In this document: positions 48,372 to 57,347 of the stretch, piece after piece
Position numbering within the stretch: the first letter of the stretch is position 1
How the letters are laid out: every line of letters starts with the position of its first letter
NCBI RefSeq assembly: GCF_039862785.1
Contig: NZ_CP156795.1
Coordinates: 2,542,001-2,606,000 of the forward strand
Direction: 5' to 3'
Origin: Acinetobacter sp. ANC 7912
GTDB taxonomy: Bacteria; Pseudomonadota; Gammaproteobacteria; Pseudomonadales; Moraxellaceae
Length of the DNA stretch: 64,000 nucleotides
Notes under the pieces: generated by a model
Told to the model about the DNA's origin: nothing
Database searches by the model: none
What the model saw: only the letters and a program-made list of their open reading frames with translations
Position numbers and translations under genes: made by a program

Positions 48372-49304
48372 ATGATCTCAGTCATTCTCACCCATTACAA
48401 CAAAGGTTTATTGCTCAATAGAACGATTGATTCATTACAACCTGAAGATAAAAATTTACATGAAATTATTGTGGTGGATGATTGTTCTACAGATCCAGAA
48501 TGGTCAATTAATTCTCAATATCTACTAGACCATTATCCTAAAGTTAAAATCATTCAAAATACAGATAATCAAGGCCCTGCTGTTCGACTGAATCAAGGCG
48601 CATTAACTGCAACCGGTGATTATCTCTTTTTTATGGATTCTGATGATATTCTAGCTCCTAATCGCTTAAATATGTTTTTAGATGAAATGCAAAAACATCA
48701 GGCAGACTTATGCTATGCAGAAAAAGTAAAGATTCACGATTTAAATGAAATTCAAAAACACACCATTGGAATCTGGGAGTCTAGTACCACTCCTTTAAAC
48801 TATGTGCTTAAAAATAATATTATGCAAATGTGCGTGATGTGTACGCGAGAATTATTTTTAAAATCAAAAGGCTGTAATGAAAATATATTTATTCAAGATG
48901 AATCACTGGCTTTAAGTTTAGCCAAATATTCTAAAAAAATTATTTCTAGTGATTTACATAGTGTTTTTGTTCTCTTAGATGCAAACGAAACCAAGTCGGT
49001 TCGTGGTGAAAATCGTTTATCACGTCATTTAGAGCAACAGCACCATGATATGTTCTTTACTATTGATGACTTTATTCATGCTTACCCCAATATAAATGAA
49101 CAGGATAAAAAATTATTAACTAAAAAAGCACTTTCAACCTATTGGAAAAGTATTCGACATCGACCTGAGAAAAAATTCTCTGATTTATTAATTTATTTAG
49201 CTGCACACATTAATCCAATAGACACTTGGAATAAGCATCATCAAAAGCTTACTACTTATTTTAATCAACTCGATCATGTACGTAAGATTAATAAACGAGC
49301 GTGA
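48372..49304 (+). CDS. glycosyltransferase family 2 (GT-A)
   Basis: 310 residues: SVILTHYNKGLLLNRTIDSL, IVVDDCSTDPEWS, NTDNQGPAVRLNQGALTATGDYLFFMDSDDILAPNRL (DxD metal site near 95), and FIQDESLALSLAKYSKK. The ATG follows the ELM1-type stop by 1 nt, so the two are cotranscribed and probably translationally coupled. Its stop codon directly abuts the stop of the converging deacetylase. Confidence 0.9.
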   Translation: MISVILTHYNKGLLLNRTIDSLQPEDKNLHEIIVVDDCSTDPEWSINSQYLLDHYPKVKIIQNTDNQGPAVRLNQGALTATGDYLFFMDSDDILAPNRLNMFLDEMQKHQADLCYAEKVKIHDLNEIQKHTIGIWESSTTPLNYVLKNNIMQMCVMCTRELFLKSKGCNENIFIQDESLALSLAKYSKKIISSDLHSVFVLLDANETKSVRGENRLSRHLEQQHHDMFFTIDDFIHAYPNINEQDKKLLTKKALSTYWKSIRHRPEKKFSDLLIYLAAHINPIDTWNKHHQKLTTYFNQLDHVRKINKRA

Positions 49305-49317
49305 TTATGCTCGTTTA
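49292..49317. other. hairpin spanning two abutting stop codons
   Basis: Perfect 9-bp stem TAAACGAGC (49292-49300) with GCTCGTTTA (49309-49317), 8-nt loop. The loop contains the adjoining stops of the GT2 (49302-49304) and deacetylase (49305-49307) genes. There is no T run, so it is not a standard terminator. Confidence 0.6.
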
Positions 49318-50111
49318 CCCAACTTCAAGCGCAGCTTCACCGCAAATAGTGAGTCTTTCCCACTAATCTTGATACGTTGTAGCTGCATAAAGTCTGGTGA
49401 ACTACTATCTATACCTTCAATAGTGGTCACAGCATTGCTATAACCCGCCTGTTTCGCCAGTTCTACATCACGCTGTGAATAAATCCCGAATGGATAGGCA
49501 AAACTTGTCACAGGCTTGGCAATTAGAGCCTCAAGCTGATGTTTAGATTCCGTTAATTCCTTCAGACACGCTACATCATCCAATTTGGACAAATTTGCAT
49601 GGGTCATAGTATGTGAACCGATTTCAACCAGGCCAGAATCTAACAACTGCTTGACCTGAACATCGTTCAGTTTTGGTTCCCGAGCCAGCTCACCACTGTT
49701 ATGATGCGCTTTTTTATAAGTCGACCAATCACGATCATGCCGGTCAACCACAACGTAAATCGTCGCTTTTGCCTGATATTTTTCCAAGATAGGAAAGGCA
49801 TTTTCCAAGTTATCCAGATAACCGTCATCAAAGGTAATTGCGACAGTTTTCTCCGGATGTTTCCCCCAATTCTCTTGTAATTCTTGCATGGTGACAAAGT
49901 GAAAACCTTCAGCTTTCATCCAAGCAATTTGTTTTTCAAACTCAGCCGGTTTGACCCGTAATTTATTAAACTTGGCTCCCTCAATATGATCACGCACCAT
50001 GTGATACATCAAGACACGGGGTCTTTTCCAATCAACGGCAGGTTTCCACCACGCATATTTATAACTGAAGGCCAACATCAGAATCATGACAAGAACAACA
50101 ATATAAATCAC
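49305..50111 (-). CDS. polysaccharide deacetylase (NodB domain), membrane-anchored
   Basis: 268 residues. A signal-anchor occupies about residues 2-17, then the NodB domain: TVAITFDDGYLDNLENAFPIL with the metal Asp, GSHTMTHANLSKL with the His-x3-His pair, and VTSFAYPFGIY. It would remove an acetyl group from a GlcNAc-type residue in the periplasm. Deacetylase genes (pda) are regular members of A. baumannii OC loci. It follows the ELM1/GtrOC1-type gene by 12 nt on the same strand. Confidence 0.92.
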   Translation of the reverse strand: MIYIVVLVMILMLAFSYKYAWWKPAVDWKRPRVLMYHMVRDHIEGAKFNKLRVKPAEFEKQIAWMKAEGFHFVTMQELQENWGKHPEKTVAITFDDGYLDNLENAFPILEKYQAKATIYVVVDRHDRDWSTYKKAHHNSGELAREPKLNDVQVKQLLDSGLVEIGSHTMTHANLSKLDDVACLKELTESKHQLEALIAKPVTSFAYPFGIYSQRDVELAKQAGYSNAVTTIEGIDSSSPDFMQLQRIKISGKDSLFAVKLRLKLGKRA

Positions 50112-50123
50112 GGGAAACCCTGC

Positions 50124-51014
50124 TTATGGAGCGAGAAGATATGTTGCCACACGCTCCGCCTCTTTAAAAGCAGTTGCAGCGACTAATTTATCAAGCTGAG
50201 TGGTACTGGAAATAAGCTTCTGTTCATCTAATTTACTTACTGAACGCGTAATCCGATCTTCCTTCAAACGATCTACCTCAATCACCCCCACTTTACATCC
50301 GGCCGTCAGCGCTTCATATATCATCGATACACTGTCTTCGGTGACCCATACAGCTTCGGCTTTTTGCATCTCTTCAAAAATCCAGCCTTGGGGGGTATGT
50401 TCAACAGGGAAGATTTGTAAGCTTTCGCTATAAGGTTTGGCTTTCAAATGGTCTAAAAATTCTTTCGGCGTTCTGCGCGATGTAGTTAAAATGATTTCAC
50501 TATTGCGATTTTTTTCTACAATTTGTTCAATTGCAGATAAGACTTTTTGTTCATTCCATTGATGACGTTTAGATGAACCACCCAATGCAATCAAAATCCG
50601 ATTGGGTTGGTGACGACCTTCATTGACAATTGGATTAAGCACACCTTGAGTCAAAATCACATTACCTTTTTCAGGCACACCATCATGCTCAGGAATTACC
50701 ACATGGTCGAACCAAGCAAAAGGAAAATTCGGTTTCATCAAAATGACAGTTTTCGTTTTTGGAAAAACTCTTCCTAAGAGCAAAACACGAAGCTGAGTAT
50801 GACTCCCTACACCAAATATATAGTCAGGTATATTTTTTATAGCTTCATACTGATTTTTTCTAAACGAGCAAAAAAGCCCAAATACTGGGAGTTTTTCAAT
50901 AGGAACTTCCTCAAAGGTCACATCAATTTCGGATAGCCTTTGCATGGCTTTATACAAGCCTAAAGCTTGCGATTGATGCCCTGCTTTTCTATCACTGACG
51001 TAGACAATATGCAT
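50124..51014 (-). CDS. ELM1/GtrOC1 family putative glycosyltransferase
   Basis: 296 residues. HIVYVSDRKAGHQSQALGLYKAM at the N-terminus, DYIFGVGSHTQLRVLLLGR, RILIALGGSSKRHQWNEQKVL, IILTTSRRTPKEFL, and AVWVTEDSVSMIYEALTAGCKVGVIEV at the C-terminus. This matches the ELM1 family, called GtrOC1 in the A. baumannii outer-core locus, where it lies next to ilvE, as here. It is separated from ilvE by a terminator and followed by the deacetylase. Confidence 0.85.
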   Translation of the reverse strand: MHIVYVSDRKAGHQSQALGLYKAMQRLSEIDVTFEEVPIEKLPVFGLFCSFRKNQYEAIKNIPDYIFGVGSHTQLRVLLLGRVFPKTKTVILMKPNFPFAWFDHVVIPEHDGVPEKGNVILTQGVLNPIVNEGRHQPNRILIALGGSSKRHQWNEQKVLSAIEQIVEKNRNSEIILTTSRRTPKEFLDHLKAKPYSESLQIFPVEHTPQGWIFEEMQKAEAVWVTEDSVSMIYEALTAGCKVGVIEVDRLKEDRITRSVSKLDEQKLISSTTQLDKLVAATAFKEAERVATYLLAP

Positions 51015-51044
51015 TTACTGAATGACCTATCTTGAACTCATAAA

Positions 51045-51070
51045 AAAGGCGAAACATAAGTTTCGCCTTT
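51045..51070 (-). terminator. ilvE terminator
   Basis: Perfect 11-bp stem (51045-51055 with 51060-51070), ATAA loop; on the minus strand it is followed by a T run. It separates ilvE from the accessory locus. Confidence 0.85.
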
Positions 51071-51087
51071 CATCTTAACCGATTGAC

Positions 51088-52014
51088 TTATTTTACGTAA
51101 GTTAACCAGTGTGCATATTTAGGATCTTTACCCTGAACTGCATCAAAGTAAGCTTTCTGGATTTGAGTGGTAATTGGACCACGTACACCTTCGCCAATTT
51201 GACGGTCATCGTATTCACGGATTGGAGTCACTTCTGCAGCAGTACCTGTGAAGAATGCTTCATCAGCGATATAGAATTCATCACGGGTAATACGGCGTTC
51301 AACCACTTCATAGCCAAGGTCTTTCGCTATGGTAATGATCGATTGACGAGTAATACCATCCAGTGCACCACCCGCGATATCAGGGGTATGGATCACGCCA
51401 TCACGTACCAGGAATACGTTTTCACCAGAACCTTGGCAGACATAACCTTGTGGATCAAGAAGCATTGCTTCATCGTAGCCCGCATGAGCGACTTCTTGGT
51501 GAGCCAGAATAGACAGCGTGTAGTTACCAGAAGCTTTGGCTTTACACATAGTCACGTTTGGATGGTGATGCGTGAATGATGAAGTTTTTACGCGAATACC
51601 TTTTGCCATCGCATCTTCACCCAGGTATGCACCCCAGCTCCATGCAGCAACCACTGCATGAATGGTATTGTCAGTCGCAGCAATACCCAGTTTTTCAGAA
51701 CCAATAAAGATAATTGGACGGATATAGCAAGATGCTAACTTGTTTTCACGAACGACATCAATTTGAGCTTGTTCTAATGCTGCATGATCAAATGGAACTT
51801 TCATTTGATAAATTTTTGCAGAATTAAGTAAACGTTTGGTGTGTTCTTTCAGACGGAAAATAGCCGTGCCATTCGGGGTTTCATAAGCACGCACACCCTC
51901 GAACACACCCATGCTGTAGTGCAAGGTATGTGTTAATACGTGAGTTTTCGCCTCACGCCAGTCTACGAGTTGTCCGTCTTGCCAAATGAAACCATCACGA
52001 TCAGCCAAATTCAT
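51088..52014 (-). CDS. ilvE: branched-chain amino acid aminotransferase
   Basis: 308 residues, class IV PLP aminotransferase. DRDGFIWQDGQLVDWREAKTHVLTHTLHYSMGVFEGVRAY start, PLP Lys in CKAKASGNYTLS, then EAMLLDPQGYVCQGSGENVFLV and the FFTGTAAEVTPIREYDDRQIG signature. It is the last step in Leu, Ile and Val synthesis. It is the right anchor of the OC-type locus and lies 24 nt after glnE. Confidence 0.96.
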   Translation of the reverse strand: MNLADRDGFIWQDGQLVDWREAKTHVLTHTLHYSMGVFEGVRAYETPNGTAIFRLKEHTKRLLNSAKIYQMKVPFDHAALEQAQIDVVRENKLASCYIRPIIFIGSEKLGIAATDNTIHAVVAAWSWGAYLGEDAMAKGIRVKTSSFTHHHPNVTMCKAKASGNYTLSILAHQEVAHAGYDEAMLLDPQGYVCQGSGENVFLVRDGVIHTPDIAGGALDGITRQSIITIAKDLGYEVVERRITRDEFYIADEAFFTGTAAEVTPIREYDDRQIGEGVRGPITTQIQKAYFDAVQGKDPKYAHWLTYVK

Positions 52015-52038
52015 GCCACAAACTCCAATTTTTCACAA

Positions 52039-54789
52039 TTATTCACTATCCAGTGCAAATACTGCACTTGGATCAATCAGTCTTTGCCATAACTTGCAAA
52101 CGGTCTTTCGGGTATCGTGCCAGTCGCTCGCAGACACTTGCATGGATTGATTTGCAAGGGCTAAACGATGGCTCTCAGCGCGTTCACGGAGATAAGCTTG
52201 AATCAGAGCAGTCGCATCGTCGCTGGATAAGCAACCTGATTTTGCGGCATCCTCAAGGATTCTTACGTTGTCAGAGTAATGTGCGAGATCTTTATTCGCC
52301 CCACTCCAAGCCAATACTGCATACTGTGCCATAAATTCGATATCGACGATACCACCTGCGTCCTGTTTTAAATGAAAAATCCCATCTTTTTTCTGCTCTT
52401 TTGAAGAACCCAGATGATCTTTCATTTTCTGACGCATTTTCAGTACTTCTTCACGTACATGATTGATATCCCGTTTCTGGGTCAATACATCACAGCGCAA
52501 AGTTTCGAATTTCTGGCGTAGCTGCAGATCTCCTGCAATCGAGCGAGCACGTACCAAGGCCTGATGTTCCCATAGCCAAGCGCTCTTAAACTGATAATGT
52601 TCAAATGCTTTTAGACTAGTGACCAGCAGACCTGCTTCTCCAGATGGACGCAGACGCGTATCAATCTCATAGACCCGTCCATCCAGGGTTTGCGTCGTCA
52701 TCAATGACATGAATTTTTGTGCCACACGCATGGCAAATTCAAAACCACTGATCGGCTTCTGGCCATCCGTATCCGCCTGTTCATCCATATAGTGGATAAA
52801 CACTAAGTCTAGGTCCGAACCATACCCGAGCTCGATCCCTCCTACTTTACCATATCCGATCACCACAAAGGCAGTGTGATCGATCGAACAACGCTGTCCT
52901 TCAGCATCCAGCGGGAAGCCATGTTTTTTCGCCACGATCTGATAAGCCAGATGCAGCGCGGCATTCACGGAGACTTCTGCAATATCGGTGAGGGCATCGG
53001 AGACTTTCATTAATGGGCTTTCTGCCAGCACATCACTCGCTGCAACCGCCAAGACATTGGATTTTTTAAACAAGCGCAGTATCCGCATCTGATCCTCGAC
53101 CTGATCGATCTCGATACGCAGTAACTGCTGACGCAATGAATCTTCTAGATCCTTACGCTTTGGCAGCTCAAAATCCATCGACAGGAATTCATCCAGCAGT
53201 ACCGGATAATGGGTCAGCTCTTCACAAATCCATGGACTCACTGTCGCCATTTTCACCAGACGCTGCAAGGCACCTTTGCTTTCAATCAGCATCACCAGAT
53301 AGACCGTACGGCGCAGTACCGACTCTACCAATGGCATCAAACGAATCAGGGCAATCTGCGGCTGATCGGACTGTAAAATCGCTTCAATCAGGTAAGGCCA
53401 GAAGGTTTTCAAACGCTGCATGGCTTTGACTGGCAGTTTTTTCAGGGTATTGCTGTTCCAGAATTCATGCACCAGATTGCGTGCATCTTCATCCAATACC
53501 TGATTCAGTTGCTGTTCCAGCTGGGAAAAATTGGAGACTTGGGTTTCCGGGCTACTTTCCTTGATCAAATGTTCAAACTGGTAAATAACCTTGGCACGTT
53601 TCTGGTTCAATACCTGCATGAAGTCATCCCAGCTGGCAAAACCAAGCGTATCTACAATGCGCTGACGTGGCTCATCTTCTGTTGGCAAAGACTGGGTCTG
53701 CTGGTCATTCAGCGCCTGAATTGCATGTTCGACCCGACGTAAGAACAGGTAAGCATCTTCGAGGTCTTCTACTGCCTGAGCATCCAGCAGCTCCGCATTG
53801 ACCAAATGTCGTAAGCTCACCAGACACTGCCGGTCCTGTAATTCTAGTTTGGAACCGCCATAGATCAGCTGGAAGACCTGCACAATAAATTCAACTTCAC
53901 GGATCCCGCCAGCGCCGAGCTTGATATCATCTTCAATATTGCGGCGCTGTACTTCACGCTGGATCATGGCTTTCATTTCACGCATGGCAGCGAAAGCGCT
54001 GTAATCTACATAGCGACGGAACACGAAAGGACGGGTCATTTCCAATAGTTCCTGACCTTCCGGACTTGGATTGACGATACGCGCCTTGATCCAGGCATAA
54101 CGTTCCCATTCACGGCCGTGCTGGCTCAGGTATTTTTCTAGCGCCATATGGCTGATCACCAGTGGAGAGCCATCGCCCCACGGACGTAAACGCATATCCA
54201 CGCGGAACACAAAACCATCTGCAGTAATATGATCCAGCAGATAAATCAGTTTTTGTCCCCAAAGAATACAGAACTCTTGCACATCAATGCATTTACGACC
54301 ATCAGTTTCACCCTGCTCGTCAAAGGCAAAGATTAGGTCGATATCGCTAGATAAATTCAGTTCCTGTGCGCCAAGTTTCCCCATGGCGATGACGATAAGG
54401 TCTTGCACCTTGCCGTTATAGCCAATCGGTTGGCCATATTTTTCTACCAGAGGAATCCGGGCAAAATCTTTAGCAGCACAGATCGCAGCATCAGCGAAGT
54501 CTGACAATTCCTTGGTCAGGGCCATGACTTCAATCATCTGGTTGGCATCCTGCCAGATCCAGCGAAACATCAGACGGTCACGCAGAATGCGTAGCGCACT
54601 CATCCACTCGGCTTCATCACTTAGCCCCGCCAAAGTTTCCGTGACATATTGATTGATTTTTTCGGTACTGAGTCCACCCTGAAAATGGTCAACTGCATAA
54701 TCCTGTTCCAGCAAAGCCGCATGTTTGGACAATACCTGTTCAGCATATTGGCTTGCCCTTAAGGTTTTCTGCAATTGCACTTGATTCAT
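52039..54789 (-). CDS. glnE: glutamine synthetase adenylyltransferase/deadenylase
   Basis: 916 residues, two nucleotidyltransferase domains. The N-terminal deadenylylase carries AMGKLGAQELNLSSDIDLIFAFD (metal Asp pair near 148); the C-terminal adenylylase carries IGYGKVGGIELGYGSDLDLVFIH (near 660). Both are followed by PII-responsive helical domains (GGIREVEFIVQVFQL; AGGIVDIEFMAQYAVL). It switches glutamine synthetase activity with nitrogen status. Its ATG is preceded by a long hairpin that includes the likely Shine-Dalgarno. It lies upstream of ilvE. Confidence 0.97.
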   Translation of the reverse strand: MNQVQLQKTLRASQYAEQVLSKHAALLEQDYAVDHFQGGLSTEKINQYVTETLAGLSDEAEWMSALRILRDRLMFRWIWQDANQMIEVMALTKELSDFADAAICAAKDFARIPLVEKYGQPIGYNGKVQDLIVIAMGKLGAQELNLSSDIDLIFAFDEQGETDGRKCIDVQEFCILWGQKLIYLLDHITADGFVFRVDMRLRPWGDGSPLVISHMALEKYLSQHGREWERYAWIKARIVNPSPEGQELLEMTRPFVFRRYVDYSAFAAMREMKAMIQREVQRRNIEDDIKLGAGGIREVEFIVQVFQLIYGGSKLELQDRQCLVSLRHLVNAELLDAQAVEDLEDAYLFLRRVEHAIQALNDQQTQSLPTEDEPRQRIVDTLGFASWDDFMQVLNQKRAKVIYQFEHLIKESSPETQVSNFSQLEQQLNQVLDEDARNLVHEFWNSNTLKKLPVKAMQRLKTFWPYLIEAILQSDQPQIALIRLMPLVESVLRRTVYLVMLIESKGALQRLVKMATVSPWICEELTHYPVLLDEFLSMDFELPKRKDLEDSLRQQLLRIEIDQVEDQMRILRLFKKSNVLAVAASDVLAESPLMKVSDALTDIAEVSVNAALHLAYQIVAKKHGFPLDAEGQRCSIDHTAFVVIGYGKVGGIELGYGSDLDLVFIHYMDEQADTDGQKPISGFEFAMRVAQKFMSLMTTQTLDGRVYEIDTRLRPSGEAGLLVTSLKAFEHYQFKSAWLWEHQALVRARSIAGDLQLRQKFETLRCDVLTQKRDINHVREEVLKMRQKMKDHLGSSKEQKKDGIFHLKQDAGGIVDIEFMAQYAVLAWSGANKDLAHYSDNVRILEDAAKSGCLSSDDATALIQAYLRERAESHRLALANQSMQVSASDWHDTRKTVCKLWQRLIDPSAVFALDSE

Positions 54790-54792
54790 TTT

Positions 54793-54847
54793 CAGTCCAG
54801 TCCCCTGTCATATTTTTTCTAGTTATAACAGGAGACTGACTAGACTG
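54793..54847 (-). promoter_or_regulatory. SD-sequestering hairpin before glnE
   Basis: On the minus strand a 14-bp stem (54838-54825 with 54811-54798, two U-G wobbles) encloses a 13-nt A-rich loop. It is extended by 5 bp (54847-54843 with 54797-54793) beyond a 4-nt bulge. The 3' arm holds AGGGGA, the likely glnE Shine-Dalgarno, and ends 3 nt before the ATG. There is no T run, so it is not an intrinsic terminator for the gene upstream. Confidence 0.7.
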
Positions 54848-54865
54848 GGAATGCTTGGAGAGAAA

Positions 54866-56143
54866 TTAATTCTGTACTTTTTGAACGGCAGCAGGTTCAG
54901 GCACAGCCAAAGCCTGATGTTCATTGGTGGCTTTCGGGAGTAATACTGTGAATGTTGTACCCTGGCCTTCCTTAGAGTCGACATAAATCTGGCCATGGTT
55001 CAGATCCACAAAGCGCTTACATAGCACCAGACCAAGACCTGCACCTTTTTCTTCCGCGGTACCTTTAACGCTGACCACCAGATCTGGCTTGAACAGGTTC
55101 TTCATCTGTTCTTCGGTCATACCGAGGCCGGTATCCTGCACCTGGATTCTTACCAGTTCATCTTCGGCTTCAGCATACAAAATCACCTGTCCTTCCTGAT
55201 TGGTCGGGGTAAATTTCAGCGCGTTAGAGACCAGGTTTTGCAACACTGAGGTAATCATATTGATATCGGCATTGACTTTAACGCCTTCAGGAATCCGATC
55301 GATCAGGGCAATTTTCTTGTTTAACGCTAGGCTTTTCAGCACATCACAAACAATTTTGCTAGACTGTTTTAACTCGAAATTAATCGGGTGATAGACAAAA
55401 CGCCCACCCTCGGCCATAGCCCAGGTCAGCAGGCTTTCCAGCAGGTTATAGGTGGATTTGGCATTGTCATACAGATATTCTGTGATGCTCTGGATACTGG
55501 ATTCATCCAGCGTCTCCCGCTCTTCTGCCAGCACTTCGGAAAACCCGAGCAAGCCATGGAACGGTGCACGCAGGTCATGCGCAATGATCTGGAAGAACTT
55601 AGTCTTACTGAAGTTCATCGCACATTGCTGTTCGTACAATTCTTTCAATTCATTATAGTCTTCATGCAGGCGAATCAAGCCAACCAATCCATCGGCAAAC
55701 TCCCGCACCAGACTGATGTCTTCTGCTTCGAAAGCATCCTGTTGATCATCAAAAAAAACCACATGGCCAATTGAATGGGTTTCATTAACTTTGAGATTAT
55801 AAGAAATAAAACGCTGATGTTCGACCCCATGAGCCCGCAAATATTCCGACATTTCGGCATAGGCGGGATGTGTGCGATCCAGATAGACGTCATTTTGCAG
55901 ATAATGTAGCAGATTTAATTCTGGCGGTGTTTCAAAACCCCAAAAGCCAGTGTTAGTGGTATACCAGATATAAGGCTCTTTATGAAAACCCAGCAGGCAT
56001 TTATCTACCTTGAGCAACCGACGTGCGACCTTGGAAAAGGTATAAATCAGGTTATTATTGGTATGGACACCCAAAATCAAAGACAGGCGGCACGAGCTGA
56101 GCTGTTCAGTATTTTGACCTATCTCCAAAAGGTTAAGCTTCAT
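54866..56143 (-). CDS. soluble sensor histidine kinase with GAF-like domain
   Basis: 425 residues with no membrane segment. N-terminal GAF-like sensory region (about 20-165), HisKA with H-box FFQIIAHDLRAPFHGLLGFSEVL (His near 190), and HATPase_c with N-box NLVSNALKF, G1 DTGLGM and G2 GAGLGLVLCKRF. It autophosphorylates on the His in response to an unknown cytoplasmic signal. No response regulator is adjacent, so it is an orphan. It is transcribed toward glnE with a 76-nt gap occupied by the hairpin. Confidence 0.93.
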   Translation of the reverse strand: MKLNLLEIGQNTEQLSSCRLSLILGVHTNNNLIYTFSKVARRLLKVDKCLLGFHKEPYIWYTTNTGFWGFETPPELNLLHYLQNDVYLDRTHPAYAEMSEYLRAHGVEHQRFISYNLKVNETHSIGHVVFFDDQQDAFEAEDISLVREFADGLVGLIRLHEDYNELKELYEQQCAMNFSKTKFFQIIAHDLRAPFHGLLGFSEVLAEERETLDESSIQSITEYLYDNAKSTYNLLESLLTWAMAEGGRFVYHPINFELKQSSKIVCDVLKSLALNKKIALIDRIPEGVKVNADINMITSVLQNLVSNALKFTPTNQEGQVILYAEAEDELVRIQVQDTGLGMTEEQMKNLFKPDLVVSVKGTAEEKGAGLGLVLCKRFVDLNHGQIYVDSKEGQGTTFTVLLPKATNEHQALAVPEPAAVQKVQN

Positions 56144-56811
56144 CTCTGCCTCACATGGTTTTTTTTATTCGACCAAATTTATACAATCAATAACAAAGTA
56201 TTTATATTGTCTCAACGACATAATCTGACATCAAGACCAAGTTATTAGCTTACATTTAACTACGTATCAGCGTGTTTTTTCTTTAAAAATTGTAAAACAA
56301 GTTTGAAATTACCCGTTATTTGTAAACTAACGAGCATGTCCACATTATGATTATTTTTTGTACCACAGCAGCATGATAAGCACTAGCTCAGCATATATCA
56401 TTTATTCAATAGTTCTAACTAAAAACGCTAAGATAGCGGATTTAAAGTACTATTTATAAAATCAGCCTTACTATTCACTTTTCATTGCTATTTTGGTTTT
56501 CTCCAATTTTTTCTTTTAAATGATTGTTCACTTTAAATAAATTTTTAAATTAATGTACTTTGTTCTGTGTGTATTTCTTGTAAATAAAAGACCAACAGAG
56601 TGGCAAAATCTACCAATTTCTTGGTGATTGATCGGAATTTGAGTCTTTTAATTTGTAAACAGGCACTACAGTTCTCTTCAACCGCTTCACTTTGTTTCGG
56701 GCTATGCTTTTTCGATTGCATTAAAATTCTTTTTTCGGATCAATCTATATCTCATACCCATAAAAAAAGCGACCTTTAAAGGCCGCTTTTTATTTTCGCT
56801 ATATCAATTCA
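56144..56811. other. 668-nt AT-rich gap, no gene seen
   Basis: Lies between the histidine kinase start and yjgA. Apart from the yjgA terminator at its right end I see no ORF with ribosome-binding site, no tRNA and no strong hairpin. It must hold the kinase promoter. Its size is unusual for this dense window. Confidence 0.5.
56762..56791 (-). terminator. yjgA terminator
   Basis: 13-bp stem on the minus strand (56790-56778 with 56777-56765 allowing one G-U pair, with the tight TTTAAA centre forming the loop), flanked by a T run. It lies about 20 nt after the yjgA stop. Confidence 0.75.
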
Positions 56812-57345
56812 TCAGTTATCAGAAATCAGCGCGACCTGCTGCACATAGTTAAACAGCTTCTGACGTGATGCTGCCAGCTCTTCTTCTGGTAACTGGTTCT
56901 TGATATCGCGATGCACACGTAATACATGCTGACGCAAGGTGTGACGCTCGGTCGCATTATAAATTTTGGTAAATTCATTAATCGCAGGATCACCATCTTT
57001 GATCAGACGATCAGTCCAACGTTGTAATTGTGCGGTCTTTTTCAACCCCTGTTTCGGGGTCAGATAAGACAGGATCACATTTTCATCTTCATTGCGCAGT
57101 AACTTACCAATACGCTGAAACTGGCGACGGCGTGCTTCATTGGAGGTAATCGTCTGCACATCAAGCAACGCATCAATCAGACGTTCCTCAACAGGCAGAT
57201 TCTGAATTTGTTTGACACTCAGCTCTGCAAGCTGTGCGCCTAAAGCTGCCATTCGCTGGACAGCTTTTTTCTGTTCGGTTTTACTTGCACGTCCTTCTAA
57301 AGATTCAAAGTCTTCTTCAGTAAAACTGTGCGGTCGACGTGCCAC
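56812..57345 (-). CDS. yjgA: ribosome maturation protein DarP (YjgA, DUF615)
   Basis: 177 residues, highly charged and helical: the family N-terminus with KTEQKKAVQRMAALGAQLAEL, then LIDALLDVQTITSNEARRRQFQRIGKLLR and RHTLRQHVLRVHRDIKNQ. In E. coli the protein joins late 50S precursors and helps mature the peptidyl-transferase centre. It is the last gene of the rapZ-HPr-yjgA unit, 2 nt after the HPr stop. Confidence 0.92.
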   Translation of the reverse strand: MARRPHSFTEEDFESLEGRASKTEQKKAVQRMAALGAQLAELSVKQIQNLPVEERLIDALLDVQTITSNEARRRQFQRIGKLLRNEDENVILSYLTPKQGLKKTAQLQRWTDRLIKDGDPAINEFTKIYNATERHTLRQHVLRVHRDIKNQLPEEELAASRQKLFNYVQQVALISDN

Positions 57346-57347
57346 GA

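Noticed and set aside
47399..51014. Mitochondrial-fission function suggested by the ELM1 family name
   Set aside because: The name comes from a plant relative; the bacterial context (glycosyltransferases, OC-type locus) points to sugar transfer.
54793..54847. Intrinsic terminator for the histidine kinase
   Set aside because: The stem is strong but is followed by ACTGAAAATG rather than a U run, and it overlaps the glnE ribosome-binding site.
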